Program-made: the position numbers and the translations under genes | DNA from: Anabaena sp051781005 | GTDB taxonomy: Bacteria; Cyanobacteriota; Cyanobacteriia; Cyanobacteriales; Nostocaceae | Direction of reading: 5' to 3' | Assembly (NCBI RefSeq): GCF_051781005.1 | Contig: NZ_JBPWOA010000054.1 | Location: 62,001-126,000, forward strand | DNA length: 64,000 bases | Part shown: piece after piece, positions 8,579-18,493 of the stretch | Position numbering within the stretch: position 1 is the stretch's first letter | Layout: each line of letters starts with the position of its first letter | Notes under the pieces: generated by a model | What the model saw: the letters and a program-made list of their open reading frames with translations, nothing else | Databases searched by the model: none | Told to the model about the DNA's origin: nothing

Positions 8579-9999
8579 CCCTCTTCTGTCAAAGTGGGGG
8601 AATTAAAATAGGAGAGAGAGGCTAAAACCCTTGCCATCAAGGAGGTTTGAGATGAACCTACCAAGAAAAGCAACAAAAACAGTTTCATTTGTAGATGAGT
8701 ACTGTGAAACATACAAAGATATCTTCCCAGAAGTAAGAAGTTACGAATGTTTGAAATACTTGCATCTGGGAATGATATCGGAAGTAAAAAGAAAGACGCT
8801 ACCAGCAATAGCAAAGGTAGTAGGCATAACAAATGCTCAATCATTACATCACTTTTTGAAAGAATCACCGTGGTCAGTAGAAAAGTTAAGAGAGAGAAGA
8901 TTAAAGCTATTATCAAAAGCCCTAAAAGAGAAAAAGTTTATATTGGTAATAGATGAAACAGGAGATAAAAAGAAAGGAAAGAAGACAGACTATGTAGACA
9001 GACAATATATTGGCAACTTAGGGAAAATAGAACAAGGGATAGTCTCAGTAAATGCTTATGGAATTTGGGAGGAAGCAGTATTCCCATTAATCTGTAAAGT
9101 GTATAAACCTCAAAAGAGGTTGAAACCAGAAGATAAATATCAAACCAAGATAGAAATCGCCAGAGAAATAATAGAAGAACTCAGAGAACGCCAATTCAAA
9201 TTTGAGGTAGTATTAGCAGATAGCTTGTATGGAGAGAGTAGTGAATTCAGGCGGACTCTAGAGAAACATAACCTCAAATATGTCGTAGCAATTCGGAGTA
9301 ATCATGGTGTGCTAATGCCTGCTGGAGCTAGGGTTAAGAGGAATAGATGGCAAGAATTTGACCGAGTATTTACAAACGGGAAAAAGGAGAAACGCTACAT
9401 TAGAGAAATTATTTTTGGTCACCGCCGAGGCGATATTAGATATTGGGAAATTACAACCGACCCGGAACAACTGCCAGAGAACTCTACCTGGTATATTATG
9501 ACTAATTTACCCGGTAAAATCCAAAAGTCTGTCGGTAATACCTATGGTTTAAGAACTTGGATTGAATATGGATTTAAACAATGTAAAAATGAGTTAGGTT
9601 GGGCTGATTATCGCGTAACTGATTATGCTGAGATAGAGAAATGGTGGGAAATTGTTTTGTGTGTCTTTTTGATGGTTAGTTTGCAATCTCCATCCTTTCT
9701 CAAATTGGCTGCCGATAATTGTGTCATCAATTCTCCATCCCTTCTATCTCAGTTTCAACAACATCCTTGGTGGCAATTTGGTCACGGGTGGAAGCACATT
9801 CTCAATAACTTTCGCTTAGTTATTCAACCTGCTATCTTTTTAGCTTTGATTCTGCCCTGGTTATCAGTTTTTTCTTTCCCCTCTGTTTATCACTATTTGT
9901 CAAAACTTGTGGCTTTAATGAATCAATTTCATGTGTACGTACCCTCTGGATAATCCCATTTTTTCTTCTTCCTTAATTCCCCACTTTGACAGAAGAGGG
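8579..9999 (+). mobile_element. Complete IS701-family insertion sequence
   Basis: 1421 bp. The left terminal inverted repeat starts at 8579 (CCCTCTTCTGTCAAAGTGGG) and the right one, in reverse complement, starts at 9999 with the same 20 bases; the match continues into AATTAA with a one-base length difference in the G run. Direct 4-bp duplications ATAA flank it at 8575-8578 and 10000-10003. One intact transposase gene fills the interior. Four-base target duplications and this size are known for IS701 elements. The intact ends, duplication and reading frame suggest recent movement. Confidence 0.93.
8652..9953 (+). CDS. IS701-family DDE transposase
   Basis: 433 residues from the ATG at 8652, which has a perfect AGGAGG at 8640-8645; an in-frame TTG at 8631 is rejected. 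The RNase H-fold catalytic core is seen in LVIDETGDKKKGKKTD (first Asp region), RQYIGNLGK, and FEVVLADSLYGESSEF (second Asp). The third acidic residue is probably within RTWIEYGFKQCKNELGW. The ends TWYIMTNLPG and LGWADYRVTDY are typical of IS701/DUF4322-type transposases. No frameshift or stop interrupts it, so it is likely active. Open frames on the opposite strand here are shadows. Confidence 0.95.
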   Translation: MNLPRKATKTVSFVDEYCETYKDIFPEVRSYECLKYLHLGMISEVKRKTLPAIAKVVGITNAQSLHHFLKESPWSVEKLRERRLKLLSKALKEKKFILVIDETGDKKKGKKTDYVDRQYIGNLGKIEQGIVSVNAYGIWEEAVFPLICKVYKPQKRLKPEDKYQTKIEIAREIIEELRERQFKFEVVLADSLYGESSEFRRTLEKHNLKYVVAIRSNHGVLMPAGARVKRNRWQEFDRVFTNGKKEKRYIREIIFGHRRGDIRYWEITTDPEQLPENSTWYIMTNLPGKIQKSVGNTYGLRTWIEYGFKQCKNELGWADYRVTDYAEIEKWWEIVLCVFLMVSLQSPSFLKLAADNCVINSPSLLSQFQQHPWWQFGHGWKHILNNFRLVIQPAIFLALILPWLSVFSFPSVYHYLSKLVALMNQFHVYVPSG

Positions 10000-10251
10000 A
10001 TAACAACAGAAAATTATCCCATACTGGATATGATTGAACCGCAAAATACACAAAGGGAAGAGAGTTTTAGAGAGTTTTTGGTGTGGCTGCATTTATTTTT
10101 TCAAAATTGAGAGCATCCCAATTTACCTGGAAATGCTGTATGTAATGTTTTTGAAGTATTCATTATCTAACTTAAAAAATAAAAAATAGGTATTAGGAAA
10201 CTACTTCCCCAATACCCAGTTTTAAAGTAATCAAAAACTCTAGCAGTAATT

Positions 10252-13200
10252 TCAAAACAGACTAAGTTGCACACCTGCTACCTTCTTTAGACTGCTAGGA
10301 AAATCATGAATTTTGCTAATTGTGCTAGATGTAGAAGCTTGATAATCAATAGGTTTGATAGTCTTGACAACCTGAGAAATATCACTAATCCATTCAATAT
10401 CTTCCGTGCTGCGACTAAACAACTTATCTACTATTCCTGGGTGAATATGGCATTCTTGAATACACCTTTCATCATTTAGCCAGAAATCATCATCACTGTC
10501 TTCACCATTCTCATCATTAGAAGATAATTCTGATGTATCCAAAGCAGCTTCATCTTCTTGTAAAATAGCATCAATTTCCTGCAATCGTTTGGAGACATCA
10601 TCAATCCTTTCTGAATGTGGAAAAGATTGTCCTACAAGAGATTCCAATCTTGCTTTTTCAACCTTTGCATTTTCAAATTCTTCCTGCAATCTTGGTAGAT
10701 ATTTCGGTAATGAATCTATCATAGTATCAAGACTGATTAAAGGATGAGAACGTTGAAACTCAATACTTCCTTTTTTGTTGTCAATAACCCAAGGGAAATA
10801 ATATTCATTTCCACAACATTTGATGTAAACGCCTAACTTATTATTACCGGGACGATAATAAGCATACACATCAAAACCTCGGTAATTAGCAACCTTTCTT
10901 GTAGAAGTATTTTGATCCTGGAAAATCTCTTTGCACTCCAGCGATATTCGTCTAGAAATTTGCGCTGCTTTTATTTCCTTAAAAACTGGCTTGATTATTT
11001 TCAAATCTTCCTGAAGCCAGTCAATCTTGCGTTCTAAATCTTGAATTTTGCGATTCCAGTTATCTATATTCCAACCCAAACTAAATTGTTGTCTTTGATG
11101 ACTCCTTTGTTGAATAAGTAGAGAATTCAACTCACTACGCAAATTGGACTCCTCAATTAACAGAGAATTTCCTGTAGCCATTGACTTAATTTGAGCATAG
11201 GAATAAATTCCCTGATCACAATCTTCAACATTATCCAAATCCTCACCATTGAGGAATTTAGCAGTCATTTCCTGCTTCCATTGCAAAGTTTGCCATCTGA
11301 GAGCATCTAGACGTTCAGTAATATACCTAAATATCCACACAAAAGGTAGGGTAAAACCCATAAATTCCCCATTTCCCTGCCTAATACCTCTCCCCTCCCT
11401 TTGAGTAAGGTCAGATGGTCGCCAAGGAGCATCTAGGTGGTGTATAGCCCATAATCCGCGACGGTGGACATTGCAACCTGTACCTAATTTCTTTGTGCTT
11501 CCCAGTAAAATACGCACCTGACCAGAATCAATTAACTCAAACAGTTTAGTCCGTTTAGATTTATTGAAATCATGGACAAACGCAATTTGTGATTCTGGAA
11601 TTCCTAATGCTATAAACAGCATTTTCAAATACAAATATGTACTGTATTTATCTGGTTTAGGAATACTAGCATCACAGAATATTAATTGAGTTCCCTTGAC
11701 AGTATTCGTCAGTTTCCAAATTTGCCAACTATTCCAAACACACTCATGCAACTTACTGATATCTGCTTCTTTATTTTCTCCCAATAAGCGCATAGTTAAA
11801 GCAGCTTTTGTGAGGTCCGTTGTTACCTTCAGCATATTATCAATGCTGGGTGCAACTTGCCGAGTGTAAATTTTCTCAGACCTTTTGAGAGCATCCCTAA
11901 GAAATTGTAATTGTGCTGGAGATGGGTCTACAACAACATCAATAAACTTAGGTTTGGGACGTTTTAAAACATCACCAATGTTATCATTTGTGCGAAGGTC
12001 AACAAATTGATCCATTAGCCCTCGGAGAGCTTGGATATTGCAGAAACTCTTAAACCGAGTCACTACTTTATATTTACCACTAGCAGTAACTTCAGCCGAA
12101 GAAGTAGGTTCGGCAAATTGACTAGCCCATTCATCGAAAGTTTCTATTCCCAATTCTCGTAATTTAGGAAGTTGAAACATCCGCATCCAATTAAATAATT
12201 CTGCCATAGTATTGGACAGAATTGTACCCGTTGCACCAATTACCTTTCCTGTGAATTTAGAACAAGTTTCTGTGAGCATATCTCCCAGAATATGCAGAAT
12301 CTTCATGTAGGTATCACTAGCACGTTGACTCCAACTTTTGGGAATACCTCTGATGTTATACATCTTGGTAATAATCGAGAGATTCTTAAATTCATGAACC
12401 TCATCTATCACCAACATATCTGTCAAATTATCAAAATCAATGTGATTGTCTTTTCTTGTGGATGCTGTTACCTTGTTGATTTTATTTTCTAGGCTTTTTA
12501 ACGCCTTCTTTAATTGTTTAGTGGTGATTCTATCGTTTGACTCGTTTCTCAAGAAAGCTTGGAGAATTTCTTTTTCTTGATTGTGGAACGCTAATTGATA
12601 ATCTTCCGATAATGCTAAACTGAAGAATTGGGAGTGAGTAATGATAGTGCAATCAAAATCCCCTGTTTGAATGGCAGCAGTGAAGATTTTTCTCCCTTCG
12701 GCATCTAGCTTTTCAGGAACTAATAAGTTTGCCATTGGATAGAGATATCTAAAACTCTCTTCAATTTGCTTTTCAGTGCCATTCAACACAACTAACATTG
12801 GCTTGTTAGCTAATCCTAACCTCCGACATTCCATGATAGATGCAATCATGGTATATGTTTTACCAAGTCCCACATCATGGGCTAGGAATGTGGCATTTTC
12901 TTCAAGGATTCTCGAAACACCATCTAATTGCCAATAGTTCAATTGCACATGAGGATTACTACCTGGAAGCTGGAGGTAATTACCATTATATTTTCGGGCA
13001 GAGAAAACATTAATTTGTGTGTTGTAATATGTATACAGTTCCACACATCTTTGTTGATTCTCCCAAATCCAATTTCTAAAGGCAAATTTGATGACTTCTA
13101 ATTTAGCTCTGGCTTCTTCTGTTGCTTCGTTAGATGCTAGAGTATTAATGGTATCCTTGCTTTCGTAGATAATGATTCTGGGGTCTTGACGATTTAATCC

Positions 13201-15369
13201 TTTTTCCAAAAGTTTGGCACTATCTATATAACTTGTGCCGTATTCTGTAAGGTCGTCAGAATTCCCTCCTATTGTCCAAAAAGATGTGCTAGATGAAGTA
13301 ATGTGAGATATCGTTACTTTAATTTTCAATATCTCTTTCGCAAACTGCTGGTAAATTTCTGGTTTAATCCAGTTTGTACCCAACATTATGTGAATCTTCT
13401 TGTTCAAGATTTTATCTTTTTGGGAATCTGTGAGAGAATTCCAATCAATATTGGATGTTTCTAGACAAGTAAGTTTGATATCTTCTGTAGCATCGGGAAG
13501 CATTGGTAACGGTTGAACTGCTTTGAGTGCTTCTATGTTTTTGGCTAAATTAACTGCGATTGCTTCTTGCAGTTTTCTGTAAACGTTACCAGATAAATAT
13601 TGAGCAGCAAGTTCCCATTTCTGGTTAATTGGATTATAAAAGATGAGATTATCAGCATCGAGTTCTTGAATGATTTCCTCTTGACTCAGGTTGCTAATTT
13701 CTGAGATATAATCCAAATCTAGACAACCTTTGATATTCAGTGAATGTGTCAAAGCATCTTGGGCTGAATTAACTTTTGTAGGAGCAGAATATGAACGACA
13801 GACTCGTTTAGAGAAAATATCAGCTAATTTGTAATTGCTCTTTTCTAGAGTTCTGACTAAATAATAGTTGGGGTCTTTTCCCAGATGTATTAGGTTGTAC
13901 TTACTATTGATTCTGCCCCATTTATGAATGAATGAGTTGTAGCTGTTTTTAAGTTCTTGTTGGAGTTGTGTTAATTCCTCATCATTTACTGTTTGTTGGG
14001 CATTGATAACTTTTATTAAACAGCTACGTAGTTGCCAAAAATCTTCAATTCGATTTCTCTCTACAGTTTCTACTAAAACTAAATGGCTTTTCGCTCTTTG
14101 ATAAATTTGGTTTTCATGAATACAAAAAGCCATTTCTTTAATATGTTGCAGTTCAGGGAGAACTAACAGAAGATCTTCAGTTTCCTTTCTAGGAGAGTAG
14201 TTAACATTTAGAGGTATTTTGCACAGGGATTCAGATAAATCTCTGCCGTCATCTAATAGTGCAAAACCTTCACCGTACAGTTTATTAATGCTTGGTGTAC
14301 CTAATAAGTGATGTACATGAGGATAGATTCTCTGTTGTAAATGTGTGTATTGGGGAGATTTTTGCAGTTGGTTTTGATAATATTTATCAAAACTTCTGCC
14401 TTGAAATTCACTCAAGAAATATTCGTTGAGATGAGCTTTAGTTTTGTCACCTTCATTACCCCAATCTTGAGGAACAATTTGTACTTCTTGAGTATTTATC
14501 CATTTTGATGTATTAGCATGACGAGGATTTTTGACTTTTTGAAAGATTAGTAGAATGGGACTAACTTGAGTTCTAGCTATGGTGTTAAATACTCCACTAG
14601 GAAGTCTTACGGCTGTTACCAGTTCTAGTTTTTGTCCTAACCAAGCTCGGAACTTTTGAGAACTAGGAGCATCTAAAGTGTATGTAGAAGTAATGACTGC
14701 AATTAACCCTTCTTCTCTTACCAAGTCGGCAGATTTGGCTAGAAAATAGTTATGGATATTGACTCCGAGAAAGTTATATTTTGAGTCATTTACTCCATAA
14801 TCACCAAAGGGAAAATTCCCACATACCAAATCAAAATATCCTTCTGGGAAGCTGACTTTTTCAAAACCCTGATTATAGATTTGAGCTTCGGGATATAAAT
14901 GTTTGCCTATTGTAGCGGGTGTTTTATCTAATTCAATTCCAAATAGTTTTGAGTTGCAGCGTATATCTTCTGGCATTAATCCAAAGAATAAGCCTGTACC
15001 GCAAGCTGGTTCTAAGATTCTGCCTCCGGTAAATCCTATGCGCGATAGCATTTCCCAAATACTACGGATGATTTTAGGTTCTGTATAATGGGCATTTAAT
15101 ATGCTACTAGCAGCGTTATTAAATTCATTTTGTTCCAGTAAAGTTAGCAATTCTTTTTGTGCTTTAGCAACCCATCTGCTTTGTGGATTTAAGCTAAATA
15201 TTTCTGGTAAACAACCCCATCCGTTGAATTTGGCTAATGTTTGTAGTTCCTCTTGGTTGGGTAAGTCATTGAGTGTTTGTAGAGTAATAATTGCCTGTTT
15301 GTTGTTTTCCCATCTTTGTTGGGGTGTGGCTTTTAATTCTGATTCTATTGTTGAATTGATTGTAAACAT
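10252..15369 (-). CDS. Giant DNA methylase-helicase fusion ending in a clamp-binding peptide
   Basis: About 1705 residues. The N-terminal third is an N6-adenine methylase-like domain: ILEPACGTGLFFG (SAM site, near residue 120) and GNFPFGDYGVND (NPPF-type catalytic motif, here NFPF). The middle is an SF2 helicase: FLAHDVGLGKTYTM (Walker A, near 825), VIDEVHEFKN (DEVH box, near 985), LGSTKKLGTGCNVHR and QREGRGIRQGN (motif VI, near 1322). The C-terminal part is coiled-coil, then acidic (NDENGEDSDDDFW). Such fusions occur on plasmids and phages (DarB-like) and may protect incoming DNA or unwind replication forks. The last five residues are QLSLF, the consensus beta-clamp-binding motif. ATG at 15369 is preferred over an upstream TTG. 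The exact role is unknown. Confidence 0.85.
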   Translation of the reverse strand: MFTINSTIESELKATPQQRWENNKQAIITLQTLNDLPNQEELQTLAKFNGWGCLPEIFSLNPQSRWVAKAQKELLTLLEQNEFNNAASSILNAHYTEPKIIRSIWEMLSRIGFTGGRILEPACGTGLFFGLMPEDIRCNSKLFGIELDKTPATIGKHLYPEAQIYNQGFEKVSFPEGYFDLVCGNFPFGDYGVNDSKYNFLGVNIHNYFLAKSADLVREEGLIAVITSTYTLDAPSSQKFRAWLGQKLELVTAVRLPSGVFNTIARTQVSPILLIFQKVKNPRHANTSKWINTQEVQIVPQDWGNEGDKTKAHLNEYFLSEFQGRSFDKYYQNQLQKSPQYTHLQQRIYPHVHHLLGTPSINKLYGEGFALLDDGRDLSESLCKIPLNVNYSPRKETEDLLLVLPELQHIKEMAFCIHENQIYQRAKSHLVLVETVERNRIEDFWQLRSCLIKVINAQQTVNDEELTQLQQELKNSYNSFIHKWGRINSKYNLIHLGKDPNYYLVRTLEKSNYKLADIFSKRVCRSYSAPTKVNSAQDALTHSLNIKGCLDLDYISEISNLSQEEIIQELDADNLIFYNPINQKWELAAQYLSGNVYRKLQEAIAVNLAKNIEALKAVQPLPMLPDATEDIKLTCLETSNIDWNSLTDSQKDKILNKKIHIMLGTNWIKPEIYQQFAKEILKIKVTISHITSSSTSFWTIGGNSDDLTEYGTSYIDSAKLLEKGLNRQDPRIIIYESKDTINTLASNEATEEARAKLEVIKFAFRNWIWENQQRCVELYTYYNTQINVFSARKYNGNYLQLPGSNPHVQLNYWQLDGVSRILEENATFLAHDVGLGKTYTMIASIMECRRLGLANKPMLVVLNGTEKQIEESFRYLYPMANLLVPEKLDAEGRKIFTAAIQTGDFDCTIITHSQFFSLALSEDYQLAFHNQEKEILQAFLRNESNDRITTKQLKKALKSLENKINKVTASTRKDNHIDFDNLTDMLVIDEVHEFKNLSIITKMYNIRGIPKSWSQRASDTYMKILHILGDMLTETCSKFTGKVIGATGTILSNTMAELFNWMRMFQLPKLRELGIETFDEWASQFAEPTSSAEVTASGKYKVVTRFKSFCNIQALRGLMDQFVDLRTNDNIGDVLKRPKPKFIDVVVDPSPAQLQFLRDALKRSEKIYTRQVAPSIDNMLKVTTDLTKAALTMRLLGENKEADISKLHECVWNSWQIWKLTNTVKGTQLIFCDASIPKPDKYSTYLYLKMLFIALGIPESQIAFVHDFNKSKRTKLFELIDSGQVRILLGSTKKLGTGCNVHRRGLWAIHHLDAPWRPSDLTQREGRGIRQGNGEFMGFTLPFVWIFRYITERLDALRWQTLQWKQEMTAKFLNGEDLDNVEDCDQGIYSYAQIKSMATGNSLLIEESNLRSELNSLLIQQRSHQRQQFSLGWNIDNWNRKIQDLERKIDWLQEDLKIIKPVFKEIKAAQISRRISLECKEIFQDQNTSTRKVANYRGFDVYAYYRPGNNKLGVYIKCCGNEYYFPWVIDNKKGSIEFQRSHPLISLDTMIDSLPKYLPRLQEEFENAKVEKARLESLVGQSFPHSERIDDVSKRLQEIDAILQEDEAALDTSELSSNDENGEDSDDDFWLNDERCIQECHIHPGIVDKLFSRSTEDIEWISDISQVVKTIKPIDYQASTSSTISKIHDFPSSLKKVAGVQLSLF

Positions 15370-15839
15370 ATACCATTGCCAAAAAATAGTTTTGGTAATG
15401 GGCGCATAGCGCAAATTTACGATTTAAATATGTTATAGATATTCGCATTCAAGTCAAGTATGGGCAGTAATAATTGAACGCAGATAAACGCAGATGATTT
15501 GGGAGCATCCCAAATGTGTAAGTTTATTTTTTGTCTGATGTCAAGACATGAAATGAACTAACCACGAAGGAGCGAAGGACACGAAGGTAAGAAGCAAGAA
15601 GAGAGTTTTCAGATACTTATTCTGCTTTTTTGTAAAATTGTGATGATTCCGATGATTTTGTACTTCATTAGACTAGGAAATGCTATATGTGCATCTTTAA
15701 AGTAAAATGATATCAGAGAAAAAATATAGCTTACATTCATTAGTAAGCCATATCATTTATAAATAATTTGTGAACATTTATGGTTGAAAAAATTACATTA
15801 ACAGGTTGAAAAACTTGAGAATTTAAATGTTGAACAGTA
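15370..15839. other. Intergenic region with dispersed GC-richer repeat fragments
   Basis: No gene. It contains ACGCAGATAAACGCAGATGA near 15479-15498 and a CCACGAAGGAGCGAAGGACA-type fragment near 15560, both members of the CGCAGAG/ACGAAGG repeats seen near 8.5, 40.7, 42.5, 46.2 and 61.2 kb. The remainder is AT-rich. Confidence 0.45.
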
Positions 15840-16388
15840 TTAAATATGCCTCCAAAAGTTCTTACTAATTGTTTTTAAGCTGACAACTTTCCTGTTATTA
15901 CCAGATTCTGCTGTATTTTCACCTTGAACAGATTCAGTCGCCAATAAAGATTTTAGTAGTGATAGTTGGTGGTCTACGTCTCCTACATGACGGTATATTA
16001 AGGATGGTATTATTTTCATGCCCAAAGGTGTAGGGACAATTTTTAGATATTGGTTTAATGTCTCTAAATAATTGCTATTTGCGAATTGTCTTTCAGCTAC
16101 ATAAGGGCGTAATATTTCTAGCAATTGAATAGCTCTTTTGATTTCCAAAGAATCAGAAGTATGATCAATTTGAGGTTGGCTTTCTCGGTAGCCTTTCATT
16201 TTCTTTTCAGCAATGAGATTGTTGAATTTAGAAACTGCTTGTTGAAAATTACCAAATGAGTGAATTTTCTGTTGAGATTTGTAGCCTACTCGACCCCATT
16301 CAACAGTTAAATTTTCTTGCTCAACTTTAGCACTCCAGAACTTATTGCTATTCTGGGCAGCATCTACGAATACTAAATATATTTCCAT
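15840..16388 (-). CDS. WGR-domain protein
   Basis: 182 residues. Residues 1-75 are a WGR domain: MEIYLVFVDAAQNSNKFW, then TVEWGRVGYKSQQKIHSF with the eponymous W-G-R, and the helix FQQAVSKFNNLIAEKKMKGY. WGR domains bind DNA ends or nucleic acid in PARPs and in many bacterial proteins. The C-terminal half is helical and unrecognised. It sits downstream of the AAA+ gene on the same strand, separated by a dispersed repeat, so it may belong to the same cassette (15.8-20.2 kb). Confidence 0.85.
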   Translation of the reverse strand: MEIYLVFVDAAQNSNKFWSAKVEQENLTVEWGRVGYKSQQKIHSFGNFQQAVSKFNNLIAEKKMKGYRESQPQIDHTSDSLEIKRAIQLLEILRPYVAERQFANSNYLETLNQYLKIVPTPLGMKIIPSLIYRHVGDVDHQLSLLKSLLATESVQGENTAESGNNRKVVSLKTISKNFWRHI

Positions 16389-16480
16389 GATGATTACAAC
16401 GATATTTCATGGTGGTAAACCGCTAAAAACTCTCATTGGTATTTAGCGGTTTAGTGATTTATGGCTTACTTGACTACTGA

Positions 16481-16515
16481 AAGCGATAGCGAAGCGCTGC
16501 TGCAAGCAGTTCGCT
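16481..16515. repeat. Dispersed repeat between WGR and AAA+ genes
   Basis: The unit GCGATAGCGAAGCGCTGC plus TGCAAGCAGTTCGC is identical to those at 1182 and 28893. It lies 21 bases downstream of the AAA+ gene stop. The arms GCGAA and TTCGC can pair. Confidence 0.85.
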
Positions 16516-16536
16516 TACTTCTGTACCGGAGACAAT

Positions 16537-18153
16537 CTAATTGGTACGGAATTTAGAGGTACGAAGACTTCTCTTGGAAACCTGCACAGGACTAGAAGCT
16601 GGTCGTGCCACCTTTGACCAAGACTGCATCCGTTCAACAGCAGCAGCATCTTGAACAGCTAAAGGCGTAATATTTCGCTGGCAATTTTCTAAATCAGCTA
16701 GTGTCACCTGCTGCGGTCTTCCTTCATCAAAAGCCAGTAGTGCGGCTTCTGAGGCTAGAGTTTCCAATTCAGCACCACTAAACTTGCTGGTACTAGCAGC
16801 GATCGCTTCCAGATACTCTTCAGGAACTTTTATACCGTAGCGTCCTAGATGAATCCTGAGAATTTGACAACGTTCAATTTCTGTGGGTAGGTCAACAAAG
16901 AAATTCTCATCAAACCGTCCTTTTCGCTTAAACTCAATCGGTAAAGCCGTCGGATCATTACAAGTTGCTACCACAAACACCCCTGCCGTACACTCAGACA
17001 TGAAAGTGAGGATATTTCCTAAAATTCTTTGTGAAACCCCAGAAGTATCGCCATTAGCGGAAAGCGCCTTCTCAACTTCATCAATCCATAGAACACAGGG
17101 AGCGATCGCTTCTGCTGTACTGAGTGCGCGGCGGACATTACCTTCAGATTCTCCCACCAGACTACCAAGCATTGAGGCAATGTCTAGTTGCAACAATGGA
17201 AGATTCAGGATGGTGGCAATATTCTTTGCTACTATTGATTTACCTGTCCCCGGTGGTCCTGCTAATAGAACCCCTTTAGGTTGGGGTAAATTGAGCGATC
17301 GCGCTTCTTGGGAAAATAACCGACGACGGCGTTGCAGCCAATCCCGTAGTAAATCCAGACCGCCAAAAGGTATTGTTGTGGGTTTACCCAGTTCAATACC
17401 CATTTGAGCCAATAGCCGGGTTTTGTATTCGACCACTAAGGAAATGACTGTTGCATCAATCACAATGCCTTGAGAAGTTAATCGTTCTTTCACAGTCAAC
17501 CGCAGAAAGTCGCTAATTTCTTCCAAAGTTAGTCCTAATGCTGCTCTTGCTAAGGTTTCTTTATCTTCAGTGGTAAGAGAAACCGTAAAATTCACCTCTT
17601 GCTCACTGGCAGATTCTTGCAAATAGAGTAAATATGATTCTAAGTGGTCTTGAATTTGTTCAATGCTGGGTAAAGGAACTTCACAGCAAGGAATTAGCCT
17701 CAATAAAGATTCATGCAGTTGAATATTTTGACCCAGAAGTACAATGCGCTTTTCAGTTGGTTTGAGACGATGGTATAAGTTTTTGACTCTGGTGAGAATT
17801 TCCCAACTCAATTGCAGGGAGTTTTTGCCCACAAAAGGGTGAATATCTCCCAGAATGAAAACCCCATTCCCCTCGAAATTGTTGATGTACTCGAATACAT
17901 ATATTAGAGGGTCTATGTGAGGAGGCTTTTTATAAGTCTCAATTGATTTGAATACCAGTCCACCGTCGTCAGCAATCAGACATTGTTCTAAGCTGGATAC
18001 TCCTAAATTCCAGAAATACACAGGACTGTTGAGTTTGTCCATAACTTCAGTAGTTAACCATTGAATAATAGTTGCTTCTTCAGGAGATAGAACCTCTAAA
18101 GCCACAATGGGTATTTGAGAATCAATGGTGGTAATTAGGTTTGATAGTTTCAT
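16537..18153 (-). CDS. AAA+ ATPase of the Ycf46 type
   Basis: 538 residues. The N-terminal half (residues 1-230) is the degenerate recombinase-like domain typical of Ycf46 (IVALEVLSPEEATIIQWL, then VFILGDIHPFVG and IVLLGQNIQLHESL). The C-terminal half is a full AAA+ module: GVLLAGPPGTGKSIVAKNIA (Walker A), CVLWIDEVEKAL (Walker B), VATCNDPTALPIEFKRKGRF (sensor 1 and arginine fingers), and FSGAELETLASEAALLAF (sensor 2 helix). It is likely an active ATPase remodelling an unknown substrate. The upstream genes encode DUF2997 and DUF1257 (Ycf35-like) proteins, an association I recall as common, pointing to a conserved cassette rather than a lone gene. Confidence 0.88.
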   Translation of the reverse strand: MKLSNLITTIDSQIPIVALEVLSPEEATIIQWLTTEVMDKLNSPVYFWNLGVSSLEQCLIADDGGLVFKSIETYKKPPHIDPLIYVFEYINNFEGNGVFILGDIHPFVGKNSLQLSWEILTRVKNLYHRLKPTEKRIVLLGQNIQLHESLLRLIPCCEVPLPSIEQIQDHLESYLLYLQESASEQEVNFTVSLTTEDKETLARAALGLTLEEISDFLRLTVKERLTSQGIVIDATVISLVVEYKTRLLAQMGIELGKPTTIPFGGLDLLRDWLQRRRRLFSQEARSLNLPQPKGVLLAGPPGTGKSIVAKNIATILNLPLLQLDIASMLGSLVGESEGNVRRALSTAEAIAPCVLWIDEVEKALSANGDTSGVSQRILGNILTFMSECTAGVFVVATCNDPTALPIEFKRKGRFDENFFVDLPTEIERCQILRIHLGRYGIKVPEEYLEAIAASTSKFSGAELETLASEAALLAFDEGRPQQVTLADLENCQRNITPLAVQDAAAVERMQSWSKVARPASSPVQVSKRSLRTSKFRTN

Positions 18154-18283
18154 GGTTGTGAATAAGGAATTTTATTTGTTCCTCAGTGAAAATGTATTGA
18201 TGAAGTAGCAAAGCTTGTTTAGGCGAAGGATAATCAAGAGAGGGAGGAATATTGAAGATATTTTCCCCCTCTCTGGTTTGGAT

Positions 18284-18490
18284 TTATTGATGTAGTCGGT
18301 GTTGATGGGTATTAGTGGTGCGAACCTGTTGTTGAGATTCTGGTTTGTAAGAGCGATCGCTCTCTACTATTCCCAAAGCTTCCTCAAAAGGTTGGGTTGC
18401 TTCTAGACAGGACAATCCCTCAAATCCTTCAGCTTCTATTTTTACTTCACCTGTAGCAGTGTCAAAATGTATCAATATTGCCCTTTCCAT
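18284..18490 (-). CDS. DUF2997 family small protein
   Basis: 68 residues. The sequence RAILIHFDTATGEVKIEAEG followed by FEGLSCLEATQPFEEALG matches the DUF2997 pattern: two beta strands, then a helix carrying a conserved Cys. It is encoded 3 bases downstream of the DUF1257 gene, so they are co-transcribed. The molecular function is not known. The C-terminal 20 residues are Gln/His-rich. Confidence 0.85.
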   Translation of the reverse strand: MERAILIHFDTATGEVKIEAEGFEGLSCLEATQPFEEALGIVESDRSYKPESQQQVRTTNTHQHRLHQ

Positions 18491-18493
18491 AGA

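Noticed and set aside
8560..8916. 118-codon gene on the minus strand at the left end of the IS
   Set aside because: It is a shadow of the transposase frame and includes the IS terminal repeat.
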